A DNA stretch of 64,000 nucleotides from an uncultured Bacilli bacterium (GCA_934155185.1 CAKPGT010000005.1:1-64000), one strand, 5' to 3'. Numbered from the stretch's first letter, positions 16,670 to 25,149 are shown. The notes: generated from the letters alone by a model not told the origin. Numbers and translations: made by a program.

Positions 16670-16699
16670 TTGTATATTTATACTAATTAGTGATATAAT
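16670..16699 (+). promoter_or_regulatory. 6S RNA promoter
   Basis: TTGTAT (16670-16675), 18-bp spacer, extended -10 TGATATAAT ending at 16699. Predicted start near 16705. Confidence 0.7.
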
Positions 16700-16704
16700 A
16701 TAGA

Positions 16705-16881
16705 TGTCCTGGAGATATCGCAAGCTAGCACATTTAACCCGCTAAGATATTATAGGGAATCAGAATCAATGATGGTGTTCATGCTTAAATTTATTTAAGA
16801 AGTCTAAAGTCATTGTGGGATGCCCACCTGCTTTGTTTGCAGGTTTATCTTGTTAGTAAGCGACCCTCTGGGTCATTTTTT
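16705..16881 (+). ncRNA. ssrS: 6S RNA
   Basis: A promoter and a strong terminator bound a non-coding stretch of about 177 bases, the usual 6S length. The 5' end TCCTGGAGATATCGCAAGC closely resembles the E. coli 6S start (CTGAGATGTTCGCAAGC). GAGATA near the 5' end can pair with TATCTT near 16846-16852, giving a closing stem around a long internal region with small hairpins. Position is the best support: in B. subtilis the 6S-1 RNA gene (bsrA) lies between aspS and yrvM, the same neighbours as here. 6S RNA binds the housekeeping RNA polymerase holoenzyme and lowers transcription in stationary phase. Confidence 0.85.
16862..16881 (+). terminator. 6S RNA terminator
   Basis: GACCC / GGGTC with a TCT loop, then ATTTTTT. 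GC-rich stem in an AT-rich background. Confidence 0.85.
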
Positions 16882-16901
16882 GTTATAATGAGGTAAAAAC
16901 T

Positions 16902-17582
16902 ATGAATAGAGAATTAAGGACTGAAAAAATAATTGGAAAAAGTAATATAAATAAACTTAAAAATACATCTGTCTTGCTAGTTGGAGTGGGTGGGGTAGGC
17001 GGCTCTTGCCTTGAGATGTTAGCAAGATCTGGCATTGGAAATATTACCATAGTTGATTATGATATATTTGAGGAAAGTAATTTAAATAGACAAATTTTAA
17101 GTTTAGAAAATAATATTGGCGAATGTAAAACAACAGTTGCCAAAAAAAGAGTAAAAAGTATAAATTCAGATATAGTAGTTAAAGAAATAAATAAAAAGTT
17201 AGATGATGTAGTAATTAATGAAATACCAAGAACTAATTATATAATAGATGCATGTGATGATATTAATGCAAAAGTGCTATTAATTAAATATGCTATTAAA
17301 AATAATATTAAAATAATATCATCATGTGGTACGGGAAATAGGATTAAACCTTCTAAGCTTAAAGTTTCTAACATATGGAAAACAGAATATGATCCACTTG
17401 CAAAAAAATTAAGACAATATCTTAGAAAAGAAAATATAAGCTATAAAGTACCAGTTGTATATTCTGAAGAAGTGCCATTAATAAAATCTAGTGGATATGT
17501 AGGTTCTATGGCAATGGTACCTAATTGTGCTGGAATCATGCTTGCTAGTTATGTTATAAATGATGTCATAAAAGGCATATAA
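16902..17582 (+). CDS. tcdA: tRNA threonylcarbamoyladenosine dehydratase (YrvM/TcdA-type)
   Basis: ThiF/E1-like enzyme that cyclises t6A37 of tRNA to ct6A using ATP. The 226-residue chain has the nucleotide-binding GVGGVGGSCLEMLARSG, the DYDIFEESNLNRQ motif and the family-typical DPLAKKLRQYLRKENI and VVYSEEVPL. It lacks the adenylation-to-sulfur Cys clusters of MoeB/ThiF. GAGGT (16891-16895) precedes the ATG. Location after aspS and 6S RNA and before rarA matches Bacillus yrvM-yrvN. Confidence 0.88.
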   Translation: MNRELRTEKIIGKSNINKLKNTSVLLVGVGGVGGSCLEMLARSGIGNITIVDYDIFEESNLNRQILSLENNIGECKTTVAKKRVKSINSDIVVKEINKKLDDVVINEIPRTNYIIDACDDINAKVLLIKYAIKNNIKIISSCGTGNRIKPSKLKVSNIWKTEYDPLAKKLRQYLRKENISYKVPVVYSEEVPLIKSSGYVGSMAMVPNCAGIMLASYVINDVIKGI

Positions 17583-17586
17583 TATA

Positions 17587-17615
17587 TTGAATTATCTTGA
17601 ATTAAATGATACAAT
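17587..17615 (+). promoter_or_regulatory. Promoter of the cadherin-like surface protein
   Basis: TTGAAT (17587-17592), 17-bp spacer, TACAAT (17610-17615) with a TGA extension. Confidence 0.65.
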
Positions 17616-17644
17616 TATTACAGTAAAATGGGAGTTGAAAATAG

Positions 17645-18925
17645 ATGAAAAAGAAAATAATATTAATGCTATTTTTTCTAATAAGCATATTTACATTTAA
17701 TGCTAATGTAATAGCCTTAGATGATTTTAATATAGAATGTCCGAAGTCAATTATAGCAGGTACACCATTTACATGTAATATTACGACTAGTAAAACCATA
17801 ATGATTAATACGGACTTGAAAGTTTATGAAGGATCAACATTACTTAAAACTAGTGGTAAAATCACATTTAAAGCTGCTAAGGAAGGCACATACGATATAA
17901 GTTTAACAAGTGAAGATAACGTAAATACATATAAAACCCTTACTATAAATGTTACTAAAGCACCTGAAGTTACAACAACTACCACTACAAAGAAAAAATC
18001 TAGTAATAATTTCTTAAAAACTATAACTATAAATGGTGAGGCTTTGGATGTTTTTGCTAAAGACAAAACAAAATACTATTTAGATGTTACAAATGATGTA
18101 ACTAAAATAACTATAGATGCTAAGGCGGAAGAGGAAAGTGCTAATGTAGAAATAAACGGTTCTAAAAGTCTTGAAGTTGGTGATAATGAATATACTATTG
18201 GTGTTACAGCTGAGGATAATTCAACTAAATTTTATAAAATTATAGTCACTAGAGCAGAGGGAGCTAAATCCTCAAATACTGATATAAAGAGTATAAAGAT
18301 AAAGGGATACAAATTAAGTTTTGATAAAAGTTCAAAGACATTTTATTTGAATGTTGCCAAAGAAGATACAGAACTTGACATAACAGTTAATACTAGTGAT
18401 AAAAATGCTAGCTATGAAATTAAAGATAATGAAAATTTAAAAGATGGTAGTGAAATAAAGATAATTGTTACCGCTGAGGATGGAAAAACTGATACATATA
18501 GAATTATAATTCAAAAAAATAGTAAAAGTATAATGCCTATTATTATAATTGCTAGTGCTGTTTTAGTAATTATATTATTGATAATATTAATCATTATTAC
18601 AAAAAAGAAAAAGAAGAATAAAAATAATAAGGAAAATAATTCAGAAAAAAATAACGATATTAAAAAAGTATATAGTAAAAAAGCAGATAATAAAGTAAAT
18701 ACATATGAAAATGAGAAAACCATTGAAATGAAAACAATTAGTAGTCCTAGTAATATTCATACTGAAGTTATGAATGATGACGTTCATATTGACAATGACG
18801 AAGAAGCTACTAGAATATTTACTTATGAAAAAGATGATATTTTACCTAATCAAGATGAAGATATTACTAATAAAATAAATGAAACTATCGAAAAAAGCTT
18901 AACATTTGATGATGAAGACATTTAA
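17645..18925 (+). CDS. Membrane-anchored protein with two cadherin-like beta-sandwich domains
   Basis: 426 residues. A signal peptide (about 1-25: KKIILMLFFLISIFTF) is followed by an Ig-like stretch, a Thr/Lys linker and two repeats of the bacterial cadherin-like beta-sandwich domain (about 118-203 and 212-290), each with an L.TI.ING/IKIKGYKLSF start, a Y/FYLDV turn and a closing VTAEDNSTKFYKIIVTR-type strand. A membrane helix (about 297-318, IMPIIIIASAVLVIILLIIL) precedes a Lys-rich stop-transfer and a roughly 100-residue acidic cytosolic tail. Likely a cell-surface structural or adhesion protein; the binding partner is unknown. GGGAG precedes the ATG by 10 bases. Confidence 0.75.
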   Translation: MKKKIILMLFFLISIFTFNANVIALDDFNIECPKSIIAGTPFTCNITTSKTIMINTDLKVYEGSTLLKTSGKITFKAAKEGTYDISLTSEDNVNTYKTLTINVTKAPEVTTTTTTKKKSSNNFLKTITINGEALDVFAKDKTKYYLDVTNDVTKITIDAKAEEESANVEINGSKSLEVGDNEYTIGVTAEDNSTKFYKIIVTRAEGAKSSNTDIKSIKIKGYKLSFDKSSKTFYLNVAKEDTELDITVNTSDKNASYEIKDNENLKDGSEIKIIVTAEDGKTDTYRIIIQKNSKSIMPIIIIASAVLVIILLIILIIITKKKKKNKNNKENNSEKNNDIKKVYSKKADNKVNTYENEKTIEMKTISSPSNIHTEVMNDDVHIDNDEEATRIFTYEKDDILPNQDEDITNKINETIEKSLTFDDEDI

Positions 18926-18956
18926 AAAGTAAAGAGATTAATTTTCTTTACTTTTT
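18924..18956. terminator. Bidirectional terminator between convergent genes
   Basis: Perfect 12-bp stem AAAAAGTAAAGA / TCTTTACTTTTT with A-run and T-run flanks serving the surface protein (+) and rarA (-). Confidence 0.85.
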
Positions 18957-20152
18957 CTTTTTTCTATATTTTTTAGTGTCTCGGCAAGTACGTGCTCGTA
19001 TTTATTATTTTTAGGTTTGTAATAAACTCTATTTTTTAATTCATCAGGTAAGTATTGTTGAACGACATAACTTCCAGGATAGTCATGAGGGTATTTATAG
19101 CCAAAGCCTTGCGCATTTATATGACTTGGAATCTTTGGAGTGTTACCATTTTCTACATCCTTTAAGGCTAGTTCTAATGCTACATGGGCACTATTTGATT
19201 TAGGAGAAAGGCACATATCTATAATCATACATCCAAGTGGTATTCTAGCCTCTGGAAGTCCAATTCTTTCACATGCATTTATACATGCATCAACTCTAAC
19301 TCCAATATTTGGATTAGCAAGTCCTATGTCTTCATAAGCAATAACACTCATTCTTCTATATATACTATCTAAGTCACCAGAAGATATTAGCCTTGCTAAA
19401 TAGTGGAGTGCTGCATTAACATCAGACCCTCTTATTGATTTTTGAAAAGCTGATAAAACGTCATAATGTCCCGTTTCATTTTCATCCATTGAATTAGCTG
19501 CTTTGTTATTTACACTTTTAATTAATTCATTTGTTATAACTTTATTGCCAGCATAGTAAGCAATCTCAAGCAAGTTTATTGCAAACCTATAATCTCCATT
19601 AGATATAGTTGCAATAAGATTTAACGAATCATTATCAATTTTTATATCGGGTAATTCTTTAATAACTTTTTTAAGTCCTAACACTATATCACTACTGTTT
19701 AACGAATAAAGTTCAAATATTTGGCACCTACTTCTTATTGCAGGGTTAATTTTGTGATATGGATTAGAAGTAGTAAGACCAATTAAAATAATTTTTCCAT
19801 TTTCAAGTAAAGGAAGTAAAAGATCTTGCTTATCTTTATTTAGTCTATGTATCTCATCTACTACTAATACAATAACATCATATATCTTAGTTTCTTCGAA
19901 AACAACTTCAAAATCCTTCTTATTATTAACAGTTGCATTTAAAAATCTATGTCTAATTCCAAGTTCATTTACCATAGCACTAGCGATAGAAGTTTTTCCA
20001 ATACCCGGTGGTCCATATAAAATCATTGAGAAAATACGCCCATTTTTAACAAAATTTGTTAGTATTTTACCATCTCCAATAAGATGCGTTTGACCTATAA
20101 TATCACTCAATTTATTTGGCCTTAATCTATTTGCAAGTGGTTCATTATTCAT
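18938..20152 (-). CDS. rarA: Replication-associated recombination protein A (RarA/MgsA)
   Basis: 404-residue AAA+ ATPase acting at stalled replication forks. It starts MNNEPLANRLRPNKLSDIIGQ, has Walker A GPPGIGKTS, Walker B VLVVDEIHRLNK and sensor 1 LIGLTTSNPYHKI, then the C-terminal RarA/WRNIP1 tetramerisation region with SAFQKSIRGSDVNAALHYLA and PKIPSHINAQGFGYKYPHDYP-type ending (motif split here; key parts GYKYPHDYPG and VVQQYLP). Full length. Transcribed leftward from a strong promoter divergent from xerD. Confidence 0.95.
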   Translation of the reverse strand: MNNEPLANRLRPNKLSDIIGQTHLIGDGKILTNFVKNGRIFSMILYGPPGIGKTSIASAMVNELGIRHRFLNATVNNKKDFEVVFEETKIYDVIVLVVDEIHRLNKDKQDLLLPLLENGKIILIGLTTSNPYHKINPAIRSRCQIFELYSLNSSDIVLGLKKVIKELPDIKIDNDSLNLIATISNGDYRFAINLLEIAYYAGNKVITNELIKSVNNKAANSMDENETGHYDVLSAFQKSIRGSDVNAALHYLARLISSGDLDSIYRRMSVIAYEDIGLANPNIGVRVDACINACERIGLPEARIPLGCMIIDMCLSPKSNSAHVALELALKDVENGNTPKIPSHINAQGFGYKYPHDYPGSYVVQQYLPDELKNRVYYKPKNNKYEHVLAETLKNIEKRKSKEN

Positions 20153-20170
20153 ATTAATCGCCTCATTAAT

Positions 20171-20199
20171 ATTATATCAATGTTAAGTTAATTTGTAAA
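20171..20199 (-). promoter_or_regulatory. rarA promoter
   Basis: On the minus strand: TTTACA (20199-20194), 17-bp spacer, TATAAT (20176-20171) with TGA extension. Confidence 0.75.
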
Positions 20200-20215
20200 A
20201 TAGCTATATGTAGCA

Positions 20216-20244
20216 TTGAAAAAAACTCATCTATTATGTATACT
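20216..20244 (+). promoter_or_regulatory. xerD promoter
   Basis: TTGAAA (20216-20221), 17-bp spacer, TATACT (20239-20244). The GGGGTGGG ribosome site and ATG at 20274 follow with a leader of about 25 bases. Confidence 0.65.
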
Positions 20245-20273
20245 ATTATATGTAGATTAGGGGTGGGTATGCC

Positions 20274-21158
20274 ATGCAAGATTTGATAAATGAATATACA
20301 AATTATATATATATAGAAAAAAAGCTTAGTAATAATACAAAAGATGCTTATAAAAGAGATTTAATATCATTTAGTAATTATCTTAATAATAAAGAGATAA
20401 GTAAAATTAATAGTACTGACATAAAAAGTTATATTAAACATTTAAATGATATAAAGGATAAAGATAGAACAATTGCTAGAAAAATAGTTAGTGTAAGAAC
20501 TTTTTTTGACTATCTTATGATGAATAAAATAATAAAGGAAAATCCATGTGAAAAAATTGAATCCCCTAAACTTAGAAAGAGTTTACCTAAAGTATTAAGT
20601 ATAGAAGATGTTGACAAATTACTTAGTCTTAAAGCAAATACTCCACTAGAATATAGGAATAAAGCTATGATAGAGCTTATGTATGATGCTGGTTTAAGAG
20701 TAAGTGAGCTCGTTAATTTAGAAGTTAATAATATTAATTTAAAAGATTGCTATGTAAGATGTTTTGGTAAGGGTAAAAAAGAGAGAATAGTACCTCTTGG
20801 AGATATAGCAATAGAAGTATTAGATAAGTATATAAATATATATAGAGATTCATTATTAAAAGGATACTTTACTGATAAATTATTTATTAGTAGCTATGGA
20901 AAGGGAATTACGAGGCAAGGCTTTTTTAAGATACTTAAAAGTGAGGCTAAAAAAGCAGGCATTACAAAGGAATTTTCACCTCACACACTAAGACATTCAT
21001 TTGCAACACATTTACTTGAATATGGGGCTGATTTAAGCTCTATAAGTGAATTATTAGGACATGAAAACGTTAAAACAACACAGATATATACACATATATC
21101 AAATAATAAAAAAAGAAAGGATTACGAGGAGTATCATCCACGTAATAAAATGGTATAA
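20274..21158 (+). CDS. xerD: Tyrosine recombinase XerD-type
   Basis: 294-residue site-specific recombinase that resolves chromosome dimers at dif with a partner Xer. SAM-like N-terminal domain (1-100), catalytic domain after residue 105. The catalytic set is complete: Arg142 (GLRVSE), Lys in GKGKKER (165-171), His237-x-x-Arg240 (HTLRHSF), His263 (LLGHENVKTTQ) and Tyr272 (IYTH). XerC and XerD cannot be told apart with certainty; the Bacillus neighbourhood (ripX near spoIIM and a phosphomutase) favours XerD. The stop lies 2 bases before the next ATG. Confidence 0.88.
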   Translation: MQDLINEYTNYIYIEKKLSNNTKDAYKRDLISFSNYLNNKEISKINSTDIKSYIKHLNDIKDKDRTIARKIVSVRTFFDYLMMNKIIKENPCEKIESPKLRKSLPKVLSIEDVDKLLSLKANTPLEYRNKAMIELMYDAGLRVSELVNLEVNNINLKDCYVRCFGKGKKERIVPLGDIAIEVLDKYINIYRDSLLKGYFTDKLFISSYGKGITRQGFFKILKSEAKKAGITKEFSPHTLRHSFATHLLEYGADLSSISELLGHENVKTTQIYTHISNNKKRKDYEEYHPRNKMV

Positions 21159-21160
21159 AT

Positions 21161-22516
21161 ATGGAGATAGTAAAAGAAGCATTTAGAAGCTATGATATAA
21201 GGGGAGTATATGGCAGTGAAATAACTAATGAACTTGCTTATTTAGTTGGAAGAGCATTTGGAAGTATTTCAAAAAACGTAGTAATTGTAGGCCATGATGC
21301 TAGAGTATCATCTAATGCACTTAATACGAATTTAATAAAAGGACTAATGGAATCCGGAGTTAAAGTAATCGATATAGGATTAGTTACGACGCCTATGCTT
21401 TATTATGCAAGAGAATTATTTAATGAGCCATATGCTATTATGATAACGGCATCACACTGCGCTAAGGAATATAATGGCTTTAAGCTATGTGATGATACTG
21501 GATGCATGTATGGGAACGAAATACAAGAACTTTTAAATTTCATATTAAAAGGTGAATTTAAAAAAGCTCATGGTATGGTTGAACCTTATGATATAACATA
21601 TGATTACAGAAAATTAATGAATAATAAAATAAATATTGGCAGTAGAAAACTAAAAGTAGTTGTAGACTGTGGTAATGGAACTACATCTTATATTAACCCT
21701 TCTATAATTAAAGATTGGGGTGTTAATTTAATACCATTATACTGCGATTCTAATCCAGATTTCCCAAATCATATACCAGATCCTGCAGTTGAAGATAATA
21801 TGATTGACTTAGAGCGAAAAGTAAAAGAAGAAGGTGCTGATTTAGGTATTGCTTTTGATGGTGATGGTGACAGAATTGGAATAGTAGATGAAAAAGGAAA
21901 CTTAGTCAAAACTGATATGTTCATGCTTATAATATGGAAATCTATTTATAAAACCTGCAAGAATAAGACAGCATCTTTTGATGTAAAATGTTCTAAAGCT
22001 TTAAAAGAATCTCTAGAAGCACTAGGTCTTAAAACAGCATATAATAAAACGGGGCACTCTTACCTTAAAAAAGCTATTAAAGATAATAATTACGATTTTG
22101 CTGGTGAATTTTCAGGTCATGTATGTTTTAATGATGAATTTTATGGTTATGATGATGCATTATATGCTGCAGGAAGATTACTTAGAATTTTATCTAATAC
22201 AGATAGCAATGTATCTGACTATTTTATAGGTGTTCCAAAATATGTAACATCTAAGGAAGAATATATAAGAGTTGGAGAAGAAAATAAGGATAGAATTGTT
22301 AATAAAGTAAAGGAATACGCTATATCTAAAGGTTATGAACTAATTACAATTGATGGTGTTAGAATAGAATATCAAGGAGGTTTTGCACTTGTTAGGAAAT
22401 CAAACACTTCACCATGTTTAACTGTAAGATTTGAAGGTAAAACAGAAGAAGAGATGAATATGCATAAAGAAGAAATAATGAATTTAATAAATGAAGAAGT
22501 AGCTAACGCACGATAA
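21161..22516 (+). CDS. Phosphomannomutase/phosphoglucomutase
   Basis: 451-residue alpha-D-phosphohexomutase converting hexose 6-phosphates and 1-phosphates for cell-wall sugar synthesis. Order of motifs: RSYDIRGVYG (phosphate loop), active-site Ser in ITASHCAKEYNGFK (TASHN in most relatives; Asn replaced by Cys), metal loop AFDGDGDRIGIVDEKG, sugar-binding GEFSGHVCF and C-terminal phosphate-binding TVRFEGKTEEE. GEFSGH resembles the PMM/PGM GEMSGH rather than glucosamine-type enzymes. Probably cotranscribed with xerD. Confidence 0.9.
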   Translation: MEIVKEAFRSYDIRGVYGSEITNELAYLVGRAFGSISKNVVIVGHDARVSSNALNTNLIKGLMESGVKVIDIGLVTTPMLYYARELFNEPYAIMITASHCAKEYNGFKLCDDTGCMYGNEIQELLNFILKGEFKKAHGMVEPYDITYDYRKLMNNKINIGSRKLKVVVDCGNGTTSYINPSIIKDWGVNLIPLYCDSNPDFPNHIPDPAVEDNMIDLERKVKEEGADLGIAFDGDGDRIGIVDEKGNLVKTDMFMLIIWKSIYKTCKNKTASFDVKCSKALKESLEALGLKTAYNKTGHSYLKKAIKDNNYDFAGEFSGHVCFNDEFYGYDDALYAAGRLLRILSNTDSNVSDYFIGVPKYVTSKEEYIRVGEENKDRIVNKVKEYAISKGYELITIDGVRIEYQGGFALVRKSNTSPCLTVRFEGKTEEEMNMHKEEIMNLINEEVANAR

Positions 22517-22564
22517 TGATGCACACTAAAGCGTAATTATAATTTATATATAATGCTATACAAA

Positions 22565-22610
22565 AAACTACCATGATAATAGTTATATTGTTATTTTGGT
22601 AGTTTATTTA
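22565..22610 (+). terminator. Terminator of the xerD-phosphomutase unit
   Basis: AAACTACCA / TGGTAGTTT stem with a long loop that itself has ATAA/TTAT pairing, then TATTTA. Confidence 0.6.
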
Positions 22611-22635
22611 ATTGCATGACTTTCCTATCATAAAA

Positions 22636-22662
22636 TAAAAAAAAACTCTATCAATAGATAGA
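22636..22662 (-). terminator. Terminator of the orphan sRNA
   Basis: TCTATC / GATAGA hairpin with a 4-base loop and a run of T on the minus strand. Confidence 0.75.
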
Positions 22663-22757
22663 AGTTTTCAAGCATTTACAACTGGGCTCACTTATTACTC
22701 GCTAGCCACCTGGAAGCGAGAAACATTTACATTTTGTTGCACTCATCTAAATGCAAC
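22640..22757 (-). ncRNA. Orphan small RNA, unrecognised family
   Basis: Minus-strand unit of about 115 bases with a promoter (TTGACT 22789-22784, 17-bp spacer, TATATT 22766-22761) and a terminator (TCTATC / GATAGA stem at 22647-22662 followed by nine T). The 5' end forms GTTGCA / TGCAAC around a 10-base loop; a central CTCGCT / AGCGAG stem encloses CCAGGTGGC; TGTAAATG occurs twice, flanking that stem. No open reading frame with a ribosome site is seen. It runs convergent to the phosphomutase gene and has no downstream gene on its strand, so it is not a riboswitch leader. It does not match a family I know. Confidence 0.55.
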
Positions 22758-22760
22758 AAT

Positions 22761-22789
22761 AATATACTATATTTTATGCAGAAAGTCAA
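22761..22789 (-). promoter_or_regulatory. Promoter of the orphan sRNA
   Basis: TTGACT - 17 bp - TATATT on the minus strand. Confidence 0.6.
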
Positions 22790-22928
22790 TTCTTTGACAT
22801 AAAATCGGCAAATTTTAGATTTGCATTAATATTATATGAAAGTAATATTTTTTTAAACATGACAAATCAAATTTTAAAACTAATTTGCTTGATTCATATA
22901 AACATTTATATAAAATAATTTCATACAC
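22790..22928. other. Intergenic stretch before the ZIP gene
   Basis: Very AT-rich. GCAAAT / ATTTGC hairpin at about 22808-22824, and an imperfect inverted repeat AATCAAATT...AATTTGcTTGATT at about 22865-22896 that could be a metal-regulator operator. No coding potential seen. Confidence 0.3.
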
Positions 22929-22953
22929 TTAAAATAGATAGTGAGGAATTAAA

Positions 22954-23721
22954 ATGTTAAATAATGTTTCATATGCTTTTATATTATCTTTTTTAGCCGG
23001 AATATCTACTGTTTTTGGCGCATTAATAATTTTCTTTGATAAAAATAAAAATAGTAAGATAGTAACAGTGAGTTTATCATTTGCAGCAGGTGTTATGATA
23101 TGTGTGTCATTAACTGATTTACTACCTAACTCATATAAAATGATATTAGATATTAAAAATATATTTCCAAGAATAATTTTAACTTTAATATTTATGTGTT
23201 TAGGCGTTATTATATCTATGTTAATTGATAAATATTTGCCGAGTGAATATGAAAGTAATAATAGTGATAGCAAATTATATAAAATAGGTATAATTAGTAT
23301 GGTAGCAATTGTACTTCATAATATTCCTGAAGGAATTGCAACATTTGTAACCTCATCTAGTAATATAAAACTGGGTATTACTTTATCACTTGCTATAGCA
23401 CTTCATAATATACCTGAGGGTATATCAATTGCGGTTCCTATATATCATTCGACAGAAAATAAATTAAAAGCTATTTTATATGCTTTATTATCTGGTATGA
23501 GTGAAGTTGTAGGTAGCATACTTGCATATTTGTTTTTAGCACCCTTTATAAACAATAATATAATGGCAGCACTATATGCTATAATTGCAGGGATTATGAT
23601 ACATATATCCATCTATGAACTTATTCCAGGTGCATATAAAGATGGTACTTTAAAAGAAATATTTAAGTACTTTATAATAGGATTTTTAGTGATGATACTA
23701 AGCCATTTACTTTATGCATAA
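22954..23721 (+). CDS. ZIP family metal transporter (ZupT-like)
   Basis: 255-residue membrane protein importing divalent metals such as zinc. Eight hydrophobic segments; the metal-binding helices carry two copies of LHNIPEG (IVLHNIPEGIATF and ALHNIPEGISIAV), the hallmark of the GufA/ZupT branch. A hydrophilic loop after helix 3 is short and without a His-rich stretch. AGTGAGGA precedes the ATG by 6 bases. Inverted repeats upstream may be an operator, but no classical Zur box is present. First gene of the accessory stretch. Confidence 0.85.
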   Translation: MLNNVSYAFILSFLAGISTVFGALIIFFDKNKNSKIVTVSLSFAAGVMICVSLTDLLPNSYKMILDIKNIFPRIILTLIFMCLGVIISMLIDKYLPSEYESNNSDSKLYKIGIISMVAIVLHNIPEGIATFVTSSSNIKLGITLSLAIALHNIPEGISIAVPIYHSTENKLKAILYALLSGMSEVVGSILAYLFLAPFINNNIMAALYAIIAGIMIHISIYELIPGAYKDGTLKEIFKYFIIGFLVMILSHLLYA

Positions 23722-23803
23722 TCTGTGATAGTATATGGGTATATTAAAATTAATTAAAAATATTTTCGTATAATATAATTTATTTAGATTGGATGCATTT
23801 TTT

Positions 23804-24211
23804 ATGGAAAAAATATTAACATTTGTTATAAGAAATAGTAAATTATTACTTTTATTAGGAAGTAATGAAGACCCACAATTTAAGAAGTCATTTTGGTATG
23901 TTATTACAGGTGGAGTAGAAAAAAAAGATAATAATCTATACGATGCAGTAAAACGTGAAGTTAAAGAAGAAACAAATCTAAGTTTGAATAAAATAATTGA
24001 TTTGAATTTAATTTTTGAATATGAATCACTTGGTGAACATTGTACCGAACATGCCTTCATTTCGTATGCAAATGATAATAATGTAATATTAAATGAGGAA
24101 AGTTTGGAATATAAATGGTGTTCTTTGAATGAATTTATTAATCTAATAAATTGGCATTATGATAAAAACGAATTGAAGAAATTGCTAAAGAAATATATAA
24201 ATACTTTATAG
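23804..24211 (+). CDS. Nudix hydrolase
   Basis: About 135 residues. A Nudix box is present, GGVEKKDNNLYDAVKREV followed by KEETNL; the REVKEE metal-binding core is intact but the upstream Glu of the G-x5-E part reads Asn. The surrounding fold (ILTFVIRNSKLLLLLGSN start, FWYVITGG) matches house-cleaning Nudix proteins that hydrolyse nucleoside diphosphate derivatives; the substrate is unknown. The ATG at 23804 is preferred to an upstream TTG at 23789; neither has a good ribosome site. Lone gene. Confidence 0.75.
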   Translation: MEKILTFVIRNSKLLLLLGSNEDPQFKKSFWYVITGGVEKKDNNLYDAVKREVKEETNLSLNKIIDLNLIFEYESLGEHCTEHAFISYANDNNVILNEESLEYKWCSLNEFINLINWHYDKNELKKLLKKYINTL

Positions 24212-24240
24212 CTATTTTTTTAGTAATAATATATATTAAG

Positions 24241-24272
24241 TCATCTACCAATATTGTAGTAGATGATATAAT
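24241..24272 (+). promoter_or_regulatory. Extended -10 promoter overlapped by a perfect inverted repeat
   Basis: TCATCTAC (24241-24248) and GTAGATGA (24259-24266) form an 8-bp palindrome with a 10-base gap; the right arm runs into TGATATAAT (24264-24272). The position, covering spacer and -35 area and lacking a T-run, fits an operator for a dimeric repressor better than a terminator. Confidence 0.55.
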
Positions 24273-24304
24273 AGTGTATTAAAGAAGTTTAATAAGGAGT
24301 TAAT

Positions 24305-25054
24305 ATGTCGTTATTTAATAAGTTATTTATTGAAGGTGTAAGATATGAAAAAGAAAGAGTTACAGATGATAATATCTATCCATTTAATATACCCGCTATT
24401 AAAAACTTAGATGAATTAAAATTTGAAAAGCCAGTCACATTTTTAATAGGTGAAAATGGGGCAGGGAAGTCAACTATTATAGAAGCACTAGCAGTTTCAC
24501 TTAGACTTAATCCTGAGGGTGGTAGTCAAAACATTATGTTTAAAACGGTAGATACACATTCTAATTTATCAGATTATTTAACATTATATATGACTGGTAA
24601 CTTACCTAAAACAAAATATTTTTTACGTGCAGAAAGTTTTTATAATGTTGCAACTGAAATTCAAAAGTTGGCAGAAGAAGACGAAAATGAAGCTTTATAT
24701 AATGCTTATGGTGGTAATTTACATGAATGTTCACATGGTGAGTCATATATAAGACTGGTTAAAAACAGATTTAATGCTAAAGGTTTATATGTATTAGATG
24801 AACCTGAGGCTGCACTTTCTCCAGTTAGACAGATGACTCTTTTATGCCTTATAAATGATTTAGTAAAAGAGGGGAGTCAGTTTATTATCTCAACACACTC
24901 TCCTATATTATTATCATATAAAAATGCCGATATATTTGATCTTGATAATGATTTTGAAAAAGTAGAATATGAAGATACCGAAATTGTTAGAACATATAAA
25001 ATGTTTTTAGATGATCCAGATAGAATGCAAAATAAGCTTTTTAATTCAGAATAA
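24305..25054 (+). CDS. AAA/ABC-type ATPase (COG3910-like)
   Basis: 249-residue soluble ATPase without membrane segments. Walker A GENGAGKST (49-57), ABC-like signature SHGES (143-147), Walker B LYVLDEPE (161-168), D-loop AALSP and H-loop STHSP. This is the AAA_23/COG3910 group of stand-alone 'predicted ATPases', related to SMC/OLD-type ATPases and of unknown role; some members accompany defence or repair genes. AAGGAG precedes the ATG by 8 bases. It has its own promoter with a palindrome. Confidence 0.8.
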   Translation: MSLFNKLFIEGVRYEKERVTDDNIYPFNIPAIKNLDELKFEKPVTFLIGENGAGKSTIIEALAVSLRLNPEGGSQNIMFKTVDTHSNLSDYLTLYMTGNLPKTKYFLRAESFYNVATEIQKLAEEDENEALYNAYGGNLHECSHGESYIRLVKNRFNAKGLYVLDEPEAALSPVRQMTLLCLINDLVKEGSQFIISTHSPILLSYKNADIFDLDNDFEKVEYEDTEIVRTYKMFLDDPDRMQNKLFNSE

Positions 25055-25099
25055 TAAAATTTTGATTATTAAACTAGCAAATCACATGCAAATAATATA

Positions 25100-25128
25100 T
25101 TTAAATATGTGTTATAAAATGTTATAAT
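25100..25128 (+). promoter_or_regulatory. Promoter of the MNT-like small ORF
   Basis: TTTAAA (25100-25105), 17-bp spacer, extended -10 TGTTATAAT (25120-25128). Confidence 0.6.
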
Positions 25129-25149
25129 AATTGTAGTCAAGGAGGAATT

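Noticed and set aside
22640..22757. T-box reading of the sRNA (AGGTGGC present)
   Set aside because: The motif is mid-molecule, lacks the consensus continuation, and no gene follows on that strand.
24241..24266. Terminator for the Nudix gene
   Set aside because: No T-run follows and the arm merges into a -10 box.
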